64,000 nt of DNA from contig JALCCG010000098.1 in the NCBI GenBank assembly GCA_023212695.1, forward strand, positions 1-64,000, in the 5' to 3' direction. The stretch is from Sporisorium sorghi. Its lineage: Eukaryota; Basidiomycota; Ustilaginomycetes; Ustilaginales; Ustilaginaceae. The notes below the pieces were generated by a model. It did not search any database. It worked only from the letters and a program-made list of their open reading frames with translations, and was not told the origin of the DNA. Shown here piece by piece: positions 1 through 9,730 of the stretch (positions are counted from its first letter, which is position 1; the number at the start of each line of letters is the position of its first letter). The position numbers and the translations under genes were made by a program.

Positions 1-1896
1 AGTACATAGCATACCCATGCCGAGAAGCTGGCGAGGACGCAATGTGGGTGCTGCCGAGGGGGCGGGAGGGGGGGGTGAGGAGATTGAGCCCGGAGAAGCG
101 CAGAACTCGACAGCCCGAGTGGCGGTCCCAACTGATGAAGTTAAAGGTGGGGGGCAGCGCGCTGCCCCGATCTGCACACTCGCTCGCGCGACCAGCTCGA
201 CCCTCCGCTGCTGCGGTGAGGCGGTCATATTAATACAACGACGGAGCGTCTTTCGGACGTCGTCGCCGAAACCCACTCCCTGCAAATTTTACCGACCAAG
301 AAGATCACCCGTCCTCATTGCGATTGGCGGCAAAGCAAACCGATGATGCAGTTTGTGCGCGCCAAACTTTTTGTCTTTTGCGTTCGGAAAACTCTCGGTT
401 GCAGGTCGAACTGTCACGCTGCGAAGCTGTTTGGAGGCGGTCACACTCTCAGACAGAGTGAACGTGTCGAAAAAGCTTCGGTTTGCGGTGTTCAGAGCGC
501 ACTTGATCGGATCGGCATGTGAGAGACTTGACTCGAAGCTCGTCGTAGAGGTGCGCTTCATACGGACGAGTGATGCCTCGCGTAAGGACCGGCTCAAATT
601 CGGTCTTCGTTTGGTCAGTCTTGATTATTATTATTATTATTATTATTATTATTTTTGCGCAGAGGCTCCAAAGCAGTGTCGCATTTTTTTTTTTTTTAGA
701 CTTCATGCAGGGTTCAGGTGCGGCGGCAGCTGACTTTTTTTTTTTTTTTGGCTTCTTTGCGCCATGCTCAGCTCAGCCGAGAGATAAGAGAAAGGGGATT
801 GAGAAAGTGGCTTCCCGCCGCCGTCTTTGCGTGAGCGCGGGAGCTCCGCTTCTTCGGGGTCAGGGTGGAACGCCGGTCCAATCGCATTGATATGGCGTGC
901 AAGATGCAAGTCTTTGGTCAGACTGCGAGAGAGAGTCGAGAACGGCTGCTCGACGAGAAGAACGGGGCGAGAGCAAGCCAACTCCGACGCTGAGGGGAAA
1001 GGGTCTTTCTAGGTCTGCAAAGTGTTTCCGCAAGGCTTGGTGAAAAGTTTCAAGCTCCTTCTTGGTCGTTTCCTGCCCCGCTCGTTGCTAGCGAATTGTC
1101 TTCAACCTTGACCTTCTGCCGTGGACATTGTGAGCATTGAAGCGTCTGGCCAAGCTGAGGTGTGCCAAAGAGGATGCGATCTGCCTGCTTAGCCTGTGAT
1201 TAAGTTGGAGCGTAAGGTTTTGGGGGCAAAGGTGGAGGGAGGAGAGGGTCTTTTTGTGCTGACAGGCATCAGCGCAGGAACAGTCAAGCGAAGAAAAGTT
1301 AACTTAGAGCGCAGGCGAGCCATCCTGCGATCTGTGGGTCGTTGCGAATTCGGCTTCGGTAGCCCGCCGCCCGCCTGCCTCTCAACCCACAAAGCGTCCG
1401 CGCATCGGAACAAGCTTTTGGATTCACACGCACTGTGAATAAAGTGATGGGCGAGGTGCCGCAACTCTCTTTGCCTTCAAGTTGGCCAGCCTGTCAGCCA
1501 TGCATCAACTCTGTGTGTGACTGTTGGACCCTGCGAGAGTTTCGGCGCTCCCCGTCTGTCTGGCCTGCCTGACTCTGCCAGATCTGGCCAACGACCCTCT
1601 TCTCTTTGTCTCTCTACCTCTTACTCGACCGCTCTGCCACCCTCCCTCTCTTTCCCTCTCAACCACATCCATCAATTCTGCTCACCACCCGCTCCTTCGC
1701 CCTCACCACCTCTGCATCCCAGGATCATCAGCCTCATCAGTCACGATACCATCTGGACAGGATCGCACCTCTCAACAACTCGGGCTTGCTACAATCCGCT
1801 ACGACACGGACCCTTCCCGAAGCGATCAAATCAGACGCAGGCACACGATCATCGCGTTTGATCGTGCAAGCTCATCACGAACAGCTTTCCATCGCC
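1..1896. other. Intergenic region and leader upstream of the F-box gene
   Basis: No convincing gene is seen here. The open frames are short, lack recognisable motifs and overlap one another. The stretch holds an (ATT)n microsatellite near 624 and two T runs near 684 and 735. From about 1560 it becomes strongly CT-rich, as leaders of fungal genes often are, up to the ATG at 1897. The reading frame of the F-box gene stays open upstream to about 1606 but contains no ATG before 1897. Confidence 0.6.
624..653. repeat. (ATT)n microsatellite
   Basis: About ten perfect ATT units, followed within 100 bases by two T runs (684-697 and 735-749). Noncoding. Confidence 0.9.
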
Positions 1897-4800
1897 ATGC
1901 AGGCGCCATCGACAAGCACAGACAAGGGAAAGCAGAGGGCACGAGATCCCGAAGATGCTGCTCTGTCGGCATCCCATCATCTCGATGAGGCAGGATCGTC
2001 TCGCATGGTCGAGCCCGTAGCCATTCCTTTGAGAGCAACCCAAACCACCGACGCAGCTTCCTCCTCCTCCTCCTCCTCTCAGCAGGACCATGTCCGCCGC
2101 CCTTCCCACGCGAGGGCAAAATCCTCTCTCGGTTCAGTCAACATGTTTGACTTTTTCGGCCCAAGCTCGCTCGCTTCCAACAGCACCGCCGCTACCAGCT
2201 TCCATTTCGGCTCCCCCGACGACAGTCCCAAGCCTAACGTAGGAGTCGGAGCAGTCGAGTCGAGCGGAGACACTGACGACGAACAGCGTTACTCTCTCGA
2301 GCGTACGATCGATGCTGGGCCATCACGTATCGCTTCAGGCGAGCCAGCGCTCCAACAAGAACAGCAGCCCTCTGCAGTGGCTACCGGCGAACCTTCAGAG
2401 TCGACCTCGCGGGCGGAAGAGCCTGTCGAAGAAAGGAGGCTTGGCACACCCTCGGCACCCATGCCTCCACTGTATCCAGAGGACACCCTTCCTTCCTACG
2501 AAGAAGCACCAGCGTATACGCCGCCTCGGTCGCAGCCTGCCTCAAGCAGTTCTCGCTCCAAGACATCCGCATTCCGTGCAGCCGCTGCCAACCGCTTCTT
2601 GTCCAGTCGCATCGCCAAAAAGCTCAACCTGCCTCCCGCATTGCAGAGCCGCCTTCAAGGTACACAGACGTCAGGCGCTTCCTCCTCCCTACCCCTGTCC
2701 GGTCATTTCACTGCAAGGACTCCCTTCGTCAGGAGTGACAGCGAGCCAAATCTCATGCAAACAGCACATACACTAGGACGACGACGCATCCAGGTGCGCA
2801 ACCATGCAGCAACATCCTACATGGACGGTGCTCGGATGGGGCCTGCACCTCGCAGTGCAAGACCGAGCTCTTCACGACCTTGGACCGCCGGCGCTGAAGC
2901 TCAAGGGGCTCGACCCAACGCCATCCCTTTCGCTCGTCCCTCTTCTAGCGACGGTCTCCACAATGGTGATCAACGACGAGTTGGTGCCTCACCCCTACTA
3001 CGCACAGCCGTCTCCTCGGTCAGCTCGTCCAGGAGGAACAGCGGAGAATCGCGTCCACCTAGTCGTGGCACCATCAGCTCGGCTCCCAATGGCGGCCTTT
3101 TCACTTGCGGCTACGGCTCGAGTCGAAGCGGAGCCACAACGCCTACACGCTCTAGTCTGTTGCTCAAAGGGCGAAGCCGCACCGTGAGCCTGAAAAGCCT
3201 CGGAGATCTCTTGCCCCTCAACCGTGATCGCGATCGCGACCGCGCCAGTGGCCCATCCGACGACAGCTCCGAGCGTGATCAGCAGCAAGGAGACGAGTTC
3301 ACTTCGACTAGCACGATCGTACGGGAAGTCGTCTCGCCTGTTTCCCCAGAACTCCTCATCTCTGCGCGAGTGCGTGCCGCTCCAACGGCTCGACCCACCT
3401 TGATGAACGCAGCACACAGCAGTCCTCAAGCTGGCATCGATTCGGCTGCGTCTGGCAGTCCAGTGTTGATCCTTCCTCATCAACGCCACGAACGAAAGCC
3501 GGCTCCACTGCAAAAGCTTCCACGCGAGCTCGTCTTGACCATCTTCAAGAGTCTGGTGGATCTTCACATTCAGGAACATGCCAAGGCGGTCAAAGATGGT
3601 CTGTGGCGTGGAAAACGATCGAGCCAGACGCGCTGGGTGGGTGTCGACGCTGCTGTTCGCGAACTCGCACGTCTCAGTCGTGTCTCGCGAGCATGGCAGA
3701 GCTTCGTGCTTGACGGACAGCTCTGGCAGAATCTCGAATTTTCAAAATATCCCGACATGACGGAGCAGGCCATGGTCAACATCGCTCGAGCCGTCGGTCC
3801 CTTTGTTCGACGTCTCGACTTGCACGGGCTTGCGGGTGTGCATTCCAATGTGCTGTTAGCCCTCTTCACGGCGCAGCGTCCCAGGCCTTTGACAAGCTGG
3901 GAGCGCGTGCCGTTTACAACTCGCCAACTTGAGGAGCTCAATCTGCAAGGCTGTCGCCGCATCTCGACTAGTGCCCTCGACATGGTTCTCTCGCAGTCGC
4001 CGAATCTGAAGCATTGCAAGTTCGCGAACCTGCCCTGCGTCGACAACACGACACTGTGCGTACTGGCTGCGACGGCCATCAACCTCGAAACGCTTGACAT
4101 TAGTCGTTGTCGCAGCATCGATGCGGACAGTGTTCGGGCCATCTTTGCGATCCAGGAGAGCGACACCAATATTTCGGCTGTGTCCAAGGAGCGTAACATC
4201 GGCTCTCGCTTCCGCGAGCTTCGCGCCGCTGGCGTGTCTGGATTCGATAGCGCGACGCTGGCCCAGCTCGGCAGGCACTGGCCGAATTTGGAAGTGCTCG
4301 ACCTCAGCTACTGCAGCGATGTCAACGACGCCGCGATCGCAGCGCTGGTTAGCAGTGACGGCGATGTGGTGAGCGAAAAGGGGCACCTTGTTACGCTTAC
4401 TCCGCGCCAGGCTGGCAGTCAACACGACGTTGAAGTGGTCCGCAGGAGGTTCCCTCACCTCAAGAAGCTGAACCTGTCATCGTGCCGAGCGCTGACTGAC
4501 CGCGCCTGTGTATCTCTGGCGCACGCTGTTCCCGCGCTCGAGGTCTTGGAGATGGCCAACATTGGCCCTGCTCTCAGAGACGCAGGGCTGGTCAAGCTGT
4601 TTGCCACCACACCACAGCTGCAGAAGCTGGATCTGGAGCGAGCTACGCAGATCACGGACGCGGTCATCTCAGCGCTGACGCCTCCGGAATCACACGCCGA
4701 GGCGTTTGGCCTTGCCGTGCCGGACACGGACACGCTCACGCAAGGGACGCGGCCACGAGCCTCGCTGCTCAACATGGCTCGTCGATCTGCTAGTCGAAGA

Positions 4801-5721
4801 AGACACGCGAATCAGTCGGCGTCTACTGCCAGTGCCCAGGACGACACGCCACCTACCTATGACGAGCAGGCTGTGGCGGCTTTGATCCCGGCGACGGGGA
4901 CGCATCTGACACATTTGATCCTGTCGTCTGCCAACCATTTGACGGCTGAAGCGATGCTGTTGTTGATCAACCGATGTCCCTTTTTGGTGCATCTGGAGCT
5001 CGACGACACACATGCGGACGACGAAGTGGCGACGCAATTTTTGCAGCTTGCACGCTATCGCAAGGTGCGAAATGCATACCTCTGCCTGGTCGACTGCAGG
5101 TCGTTTTCTCGTCAGACGTTTGTGCAGCTCATCAATGGCGAGACGGTCGATGGCGGTGCGCGGCCGAGGAGGGGATCGCGTGGCTACGCTTTCCGTCAGT
5201 TCGGCTATGATGATCCTGAGCCGTGCTCAGCGGTGGCCGGGGTCGCGAGCGAGAGAGGAGGAGGCGCTGCGCAAGTCGGTGGTCATGGGACGGCAGCTGC
5301 TAGTGGTGGCAGCTCTTCGATCGAAGGACGCGAGCGGGAACGAGAACGGGGATGTTTGGATGAATGCAACGAGCTCAAGCCGGTGGTCAAGAGTTTCTGG
5401 GGCTGGCAGCTGGTGGATGATAGGATGGAGCAGAAGCGCAAGGCTGAACAGAAGGCGACAATGCGTCGACCTCGGTGTGGTCGCAGCAGAGTGACAAGCG
5501 TGGTGGCTATGGCATTGGGACTGCCTGCTGGGGGTGAGACTGCGGGGGCTTCTACGAGTCCGATGAGGGGTCAGCGTGGAGCAGGAGGAGGTGATGGACC
5601 AAGATGGCCGCGCATGTGGGTGAGGCCTGAAATGGAAGTGGAGAATTTGGGGCGAACGATGCACGGGCATGACGATGACGATGATGATGACGACGATGCT
5701 CGTGGGTGTGTCGTCATGTAG
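1897..5721 (+). CDS. F-box/LRR protein with C-terminal CaaX box
   Basis: Predicted substrate adaptor of an SCF (Skp1-cullin-F-box) ubiquitin ligase, 1,274 residues. The start is the first in-frame ATG. Residues 1-530 are Ser/Pro-rich and probably disordered. An F-box begins near residue 540 (LPRELVLTIFKSL). Leucine-rich repeats of the FBXL/Amn1 type follow from about 600 to 1070, with repeated LxxLNLxxCxxIT-like units such as LEVLDLSYCSDV and LKKLNLSSCRALTD. PPLY (190-193), LPSY (198-201) and PPTY (985-988) fit ligands for Rsp5/Nedd4 WW domains. The tail is a run of nine Asp and then ARGCVVM. The last four residues form a CaaX box whose Met favours farnesylation, so membrane tethering is inferred. 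Animal FBXL2 and FBXL20 also end in CaaX boxes. The length far exceeds most FBXL proteins. The substrate is unknown. Confidence 0.85.
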   Translation: MQAPSTSTDKGKQRARDPEDAALSASHHLDEAGSSRMVEPVAIPLRATQTTDAASSSSSSSQQDHVRRPSHARAKSSLGSVNMFDFFGPSSLASNSTAATSFHFGSPDDSPKPNVGVGAVESSGDTDDEQRYSLERTIDAGPSRIASGEPALQQEQQPSAVATGEPSESTSRAEEPVEERRLGTPSAPMPPLYPEDTLPSYEEAPAYTPPRSQPASSSSRSKTSAFRAAAANRFLSSRIAKKLNLPPALQSRLQGTQTSGASSSLPLSGHFTARTPFVRSDSEPNLMQTAHTLGRRRIQVRNHAATSYMDGARMGPAPRSARPSSSRPWTAGAEAQGARPNAIPFARPSSSDGLHNGDQRRVGASPLLRTAVSSVSSSRRNSGESRPPSRGTISSAPNGGLFTCGYGSSRSGATTPTRSSLLLKGRSRTVSLKSLGDLLPLNRDRDRDRASGPSDDSSERDQQQGDEFTSTSTIVREVVSPVSPELLISARVRAAPTARPTLMNAAHSSPQAGIDSAASGSPVLILPHQRHERKPAPLQKLPRELVLTIFKSLVDLHIQEHAKAVKDGLWRGKRSSQTRWVGVDAAVRELARLSRVSRAWQSFVLDGQLWQNLEFSKYPDMTEQAMVNIARAVGPFVRRLDLHGLAGVHSNVLLALFTAQRPRPLTSWERVPFTTRQLEELNLQGCRRISTSALDMVLSQSPNLKHCKFANLPCVDNTTLCVLAATAINLETLDISRCRSIDADSVRAIFAIQESDTNISAVSKERNIGSRFRELRAAGVSGFDSATLAQLGRHWPNLEVLDLSYCSDVNDAAIAALVSSDGDVVSEKGHLVTLTPRQAGSQHDVEVVRRRFPHLKKLNLSSCRALTDRACVSLAHAVPALEVLEMANIGPALRDAGLVKLFATTPQLQKLDLERATQITDAVISALTPPESHAEAFGLAVPDTDTLTQGTRPRASLLNMARRSASRRRHANQSASTASAQDDTPPTYDEQAVAALIPATGTHLTHLILSSANHLTAEAMLLLINRCPFLVHLELDDTHADDEVATQFLQLARYRKVRNAYLCLVDCRSFSRQTFVQLINGETVDGGARPRRGSRGYAFRQFGYDDPEPCSAVAGVASERGGGAAQVGGHGTAAASGGSSSIEGRERERERGCLDECNELKPVVKSFWGWQLVDDRMEQKRKAEQKATMRRPRCGRSRVTSVVAMALGLPAGGETAGASTSPMRGQRGAGGGDGPRWPRMWVRPEMEVENLGRTMHGHDDDDDDDDDARGCVVM

Positions 5722-6164
5722 GTTTGTGGGTTAGTGTTCGCGCTTCAACGTCGTTTGTTCTGGCGTGCCACTGCCGTATGTGCAAGGGTGTGTTTGAAGT
5801 GTGGATCAATCTCTGCATGAGTCTAATGGAAGTTCTCAATGTCTACGAGGTGGTGAGGAGAGCGGAGCATGGTCTAGCCGATCGCGTGGTGAGCAAGACT
5901 TGGCATCGGCGATATATTTCAGCACAGATGCTGCCAAAATGAAGCTGCCTCGAGCGCGCGTTCTTTCAAGCGCATGTCCGCGGGGTGAGAAAGGCGGCAC
6001 CAGAACGGCGACTTTTATTGGGAGGAAAGATGGTCCGAGCTCCCGTTCGGCTGACACACATTCGCCGGTGCAGTAGCGATGATTTGGTGTCGTGTGCCGG
6101 CCAACTTGCTCTTTGCTTCTCAACCATCACTTTTGCGCTACACTGAGTGCAGCATCACATATAC
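5722..6164. other. Intergenic region between the F-box and glyoxalase II genes
   Basis: 443 bases holding the 3' end of the F-box transcript and the promoter of the glyoxalase II gene, both on the plus strand. I see no gene or repeat. A GTG at 6147 extends the downstream frame but is not a plausible eukaryotic start. Confidence 0.6.
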
Positions 6165-7082
6165 ATGCGCCTTTCTGCCACACGAACATTGTTGCGACCC
6201 GTAACAGCCCCACTCACATCTCGAACCTCAGCATCCACTTCAACCCGCTCGTTCAGCACCTCTCCTGCACGCAAAATGAAGATCCACGCGGTGCCCGTAC
6301 GGGACGACAACTACGCGTACATCCTGCAGTCCTCCGTGGACGGCAAGGCGGTGTTTGTGGACCCGTACGACGTGCCTGCTGTTGCGGGGGCTGCGGAGAA
6401 GCTGGGTATACAGAAGGATGATGTGGTGGGGCTGCTGACGACGCACCATCATTTCGATCATTCGGGCGGGAACGAGGCGTTCGCGAAAGAGTTTCCTGGA
6501 AGAAAGGTGTTCGGGGGCAGCGAGCAGATCCCCGCGCTTACGGAGAAGGTCGGCGACGGAGCGGAGATCCCTGGTTTGCTGGATGGCGTGCAGATCAAGT
6601 GTCTCGCCACGCCGTGCCACACCCAGGACCACATCTGCTACCACGTCTCCTCCAACGGCAAACACGGGGTGTTTACAGGCGACACGCTGTTCGTCTCCGG
6701 CTGCGGCAGGTTCTTCGAAGGCACACCGCAGGAAATGCTCAGCGCAATGGACAAACTCGCCACCCTGCCCAACGAAACCGTCGTGTACTGCGGCCACGAG
6801 TATACGCGCGCAAACGCCGAATTCTCCGCCGCCATCCTCAACCCCGACAAGGACCCGGCGATCGCAAAGCTCGTCGAGAATTTGAAGCAGGGCCAGAAGC
6901 GCACTACGGGCGTATATAGTGTTGCGGACGAGAAGAGGCATAATCCGTTCATGCGGTGCAGGGACGAGGTGGTCAGGAAGAGGGTGGAGGAGGTTAGTGG
7001 TGAGACGGTGCAAGATGCGGTGGGCGTGATGCGGGTGTTGAGGGAGTTGAAGAATGGCGGGAAGGTCAAGGCTAACATTTGA
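6165..7082 (+). CDS. GLO2: Hydroxyacylglutathione hydrolase (glyoxalase II)
   Basis: Hydrolyses S-lactoylglutathione to D-lactate and glutathione, the second step of methylglyoxal detoxification. It belongs to the metallo-beta-lactamase fold. The dinuclear metal motif THHHFDH is at residues 93-99 (H94, H96, D98, H99). Further metal ligands fit the His in ATPCHTQDH, the Asp in FTGDTLF and the His in YCGHEYT. The C-terminal substrate-binding part is present, with the family-typical MRCRD and FMR motifs. The ATG at 6165 gives 305 residues with an Arg/Ser/Thr-rich, acid-free N-terminus typical of a mitochondrial presequence. A second ATG at 6276 gives 268 residues starting MKIHAVPVRDDNY, the usual cytosolic enzyme start. 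Alternative initiation could therefore give both compartments, as known for mammalian HAGH. Single exon. Confidence 0.93.
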   Translation: MRLSATRTLLRPVTAPLTSRTSASTSTRSFSTSPARKMKIHAVPVRDDNYAYILQSSVDGKAVFVDPYDVPAVAGAAEKLGIQKDDVVGLLTTHHHFDHSGGNEAFAKEFPGRKVFGGSEQIPALTEKVGDGAEIPGLLDGVQIKCLATPCHTQDHICYHVSSNGKHGVFTGDTLFVSGCGRFFEGTPQEMLSAMDKLATLPNETVVYCGHEYTRANAEFSAAILNPDKDPAIAKLVENLKQGQKRTTGVYSVADEKRHNPFMRCRDEVVRKRVEEVSGETVQDAVGVMRVLRELKNGGKVKANI

Positions 7083-7453
7083 GGTGCAAGGGTGGATGGT
7101 TTGGACAGCGAGCAGCGGGCAGTGGGATGGTGGGGTCCGGCTGGTGTAGTGTTTGGAGGATCATGTTGTGGAATCGAGTCCGTTTCGTCGGCCTCACTCG
7201 TGTGTGTGAAGAGTGACAGGCTCGTTGAGTGAGGCAGTGCATGTGTGACAGTGTGACAGTGTGACAGTGCAGCGAAGGCTCATCGTCGGAACAGCCGTTT
7301 GGAGCGCGTGACGAAACAGCAAGATTCATGGTGGTCGAAACAATGAGTGCGTGTGAGAGTGTGTGACAGCACGGAAAGACTCACGGTCGAAGCAGCGCCA
7401 GTGTGACAACACAGAAAGAATGGTGACATTGCAGGACAGTGAGGTGCAAACAC
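7083..7453. other. Convergent 3' intergenic region
   Basis: 371 bases between the 3' ends of the glyoxalase II gene and the minus-strand unknown gene. It contains the three-unit 8-mer repeat at 7243-7266 and scattered variants of it (GTGTGACA) up to about 7410. No gene is seen. Confidence 0.6.
7243..7266. repeat. Three tandem copies of GTGTGACA
   Basis: Perfect 8-base unit three times in the 3' intergenic region. Similar GTGTGACA words recur at about 7200-7400. Confidence 0.8.
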
Positions 7454-9730
7454 CTACGACAACGGCAGATGCGCCAGTCCGAGCGCCCGGTACACGCGGA
7501 AGTTGCGACGTAGGAAGAGCGGCGCTGATTGTGTGCGCATCCCGGGAACAGCAGACGACGAGGCCGCACCGGCAAAGGGTGCATTCGCGCCACCACCATC
7601 CAGCAAAGGTGTACCGCCGTCCGAGTCGGGCTCTTGCTTGACCTGTGCGGTGGAATGCGCTGCTGAGAGCATGCTTCGCGAGGTCGACGGCGACGGTGGT
7701 TCGGGCTTGACTTTCACCCTTTCCCCATCCTCAGCGTCATCCGCTCCGCCCTCCATTCCAACCGCAGGCGAGGCAAACGCCACACCCCTCCTCCTACTCT
7801 GCACCTTCTGCCCGCTTGCCGTCGCCATATCACCCTTCAGATGCGCGGCTCGAGCCCACACACTCCACAAGCTGCGCAGATCCAATGCTGTCGGTTTGTC
7901 CATCTTGACCAAATGCTTTGCCAGCTTGCCCGCTCGGTGCTTGAGGGTCAAAAACGCTGCTCTTTCGCGGCGCAATTCGATGGCGTCCGCAGCAGCAGCT
8001 GTCTTGGCGAGGTAGCGCAGTAGTTTGAGGACACAGATTCGAGTCGAGGCGGTGCGTTTGGCCGAGTGTTGCGCTTTGCGCAGCGCGATGTATGCTTGGC
8101 GCTTCTGGCGGGGGAACAGGTCGGACGGGTCGGACTGCGATTGCGTCTGCGACGGGGTTTGTTGCTGCTGTGATGCGGAGGCCTCGTCATTGTTCGACAG
8201 GGCCTCGTTGCGTACGTGTTGCAGGCGGGCAGCGACCGAGTTGCTCCAGCGCGCCCATTGGCTTGTGTCTGTCGCAGAGGGAGCGGCGTCGCCACCACTC
8301 CGCTGTTGAACTCGAAGAATGGCAAGGCGTGCAAGCCATCGCAACCGGCGTGGTGAATGGATGAAGAGCGTGTGTGTCTCCCGGTCGTACGGCCGGCCTC
8401 GGTCGCTGGCTAGCGGCAGACTCCCGTCGAACGCGGGCCGAGGTCTGGCAGGTTTCGCAGGCGGCGCCTCGACCCCTTCTTCTGACTTGATCCGGATTGC
8501 GGGTTCAGCCGGGTTGAGCAAAAGCTCCGCGTCTTGTGGAGTGTCGGCGCGGACGCGGGCAGCAGCGCGTCCACGCTTCTTGGGAACGCGCACATCGTTT
8601 TCGCCAACATCCGGTCTCCATGGCCCTTGCCCTGACTGCTCCTGCTCCTGCTCCTGCTGCTGTTCTTTTTGCTGTTGTTTCATCTGCTTCTGCTCCCGAT
8701 ACTTCTGCTGTCGCCTCTGCTTGGCTTTGAGCTTCTGCATGTCAAAAACGGACGCAGGTCGGAAAGTTTGCCTCAGATGCTCTTTCGAGTCGAACAGTGC
8801 TGCCTGCTCTAAGTTGTATTTTCGCAGAGCCTTGTCGTGTTCGACCAGCCGGTCTGCTGAAGAAGAAGAAGCTTTTGGCTGAGGACGAGAGCCAGATGCC
8901 GGCGTGTGCAAGGAGTGCTGCTGTTGCTGTTGCTGTTGCTGCTCGTAAGAAGTTGGAGGAGCAGCGTACTGTTGCGACCAAGCATCGGACGACGGCGGCG
9001 CAGCGACTGCAGACGGCACCGCCTGTGGTGGAGACGCAAAGAACTGAGGCTGCGAAAACGTGACGGAAGCGCTGAATCCCGGATACCCGATGGCGGGCAT
9101 GGGACCTGCTGACATGATGGTGGGCTGTGTCCACGCCACAGCCTGCGGAGGCATGGACGCCATACTGGACCCTGATGCGATGAGGGGCCCAGAGACCTGG
9201 TACGGCGGCTGACCGGTCGGGTATGGGTAGTACGCCACGGAGCCTGGATAGGGGACGCTGCTCGACTGCGGCACCGTTGGGGCTGGAGTCGTATTGTTGC
9301 TGCTGCGCTGCGTCTTTTTGATGGGACGCTCGTCGGCCTCGAGCTGAGGGGTAGCGCGAGCCTTGCCCTTCGAGCTCGACGCATGGCGAGCCAACGCGTC
9401 GAGAGGTGACTGCAACGACCTTGACAACGAGTGTCGTTCGCGCTGCTTTTGGGGAAGACGCTCCTGCACGAGCTTTGGCCGCGCTTTTCCCACTAATGGC
9501 TGCAGCGCATTCAAGCCATGCGGCTGCTTTGGCCTGTTGACTCGAGTCAGCGAGGCCGTTGTCGACGCTGACCGCGAACCATGGTCGACTGTATGCGGGG
9601 CAGCGGACGACTCGGCACGAGGCTCTGAGCTAGCGCTACTGCTTCGACTGGCACCCGATGGAGCAGCAGATGTTGAGAAGAGGCGCTGGTACGCCTTTTC
9701 GAACTCGAGGTCGACGTCTCGAGCGCTCAT
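7454..9730 (-). CDS. Unknown Gln-rich protein, 758 residues
   Basis: A single long frame from an ATG at 9730; I do not recognise the family. The N-terminus starts MSARDVDLEFEKAYQRLF, an acidic/aromatic helix-like segment. Residues 30-330 are Ser/Pro/Gln-rich and probably disordered, with a poly-Gln run near residue 265. Around 330-380 lies a very basic Lys/Arg/Gln stretch that probably forms a coiled coil. The block from about 440 to 640 looks the most ordered: a Trp-containing helical segment (RRLRWLARLAILRV) and a Leu/Lys/Ala-rich helical region near 570-630 ending in LRSLWSVWARAAHL. The C-terminus is LRRNFRVYRALGLAHLPLS. No catalytic motif, signal peptide or membrane segment is visible. 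The composition would fit a nuclear regulatory protein, but that is only inference. Confidence 0.75.
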   Translation of the reverse strand: MSARDVDLEFEKAYQRLFSTSAAPSGASRSSSASSEPRAESSAAPHTVDHGSRSASTTASLTRVNRPKQPHGLNALQPLVGKARPKLVQERLPQKQRERHSLSRSLQSPLDALARHASSSKGKARATPQLEADERPIKKTQRSSNNTTPAPTVPQSSSVPYPGSVAYYPYPTGQPPYQVSGPLIASGSSMASMPPQAVAWTQPTIMSAGPMPAIGYPGFSASVTFSQPQFFASPPQAVPSAVAAPPSSDAWSQQYAAPPTSYEQQQQQQQQHSLHTPASGSRPQPKASSSSADRLVEHDKALRKYNLEQAALFDSKEHLRQTFRPASVFDMQKLKAKQRRQQKYREQKQMKQQQKEQQQEQEQEQSGQGPWRPDVGENDVRVPKKRGRAAARVRADTPQDAELLLNPAEPAIRIKSEEGVEAPPAKPARPRPAFDGSLPLASDRGRPYDRETHTLFIHSPRRLRWLARLAILRVQQRSGGDAAPSATDTSQWARWSNSVAARLQHVRNEALSNNDEASASQQQQTPSQTQSQSDPSDLFPRQKRQAYIALRKAQHSAKRTASTRICVLKLLRYLAKTAAAADAIELRRERAAFLTLKHRAGKLAKHLVKMDKPTALDLRSLWSVWARAAHLKGDMATASGQKVQSRRRGVAFASPAVGMEGGADDAEDGERVKVKPEPPSPSTSRSMLSAAHSTAQVKQEPDSDGGTPLLDGGGANAPFAGAASSSAVPGMRTQSAPLFLRRNFRVYRALGLAHLPLS

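Noticed and set aside
1606..1896. Upstream extension of the F-box protein
   Set aside because: It begins at a TTG and has no ATG; the sequence is a CT-rich leader.
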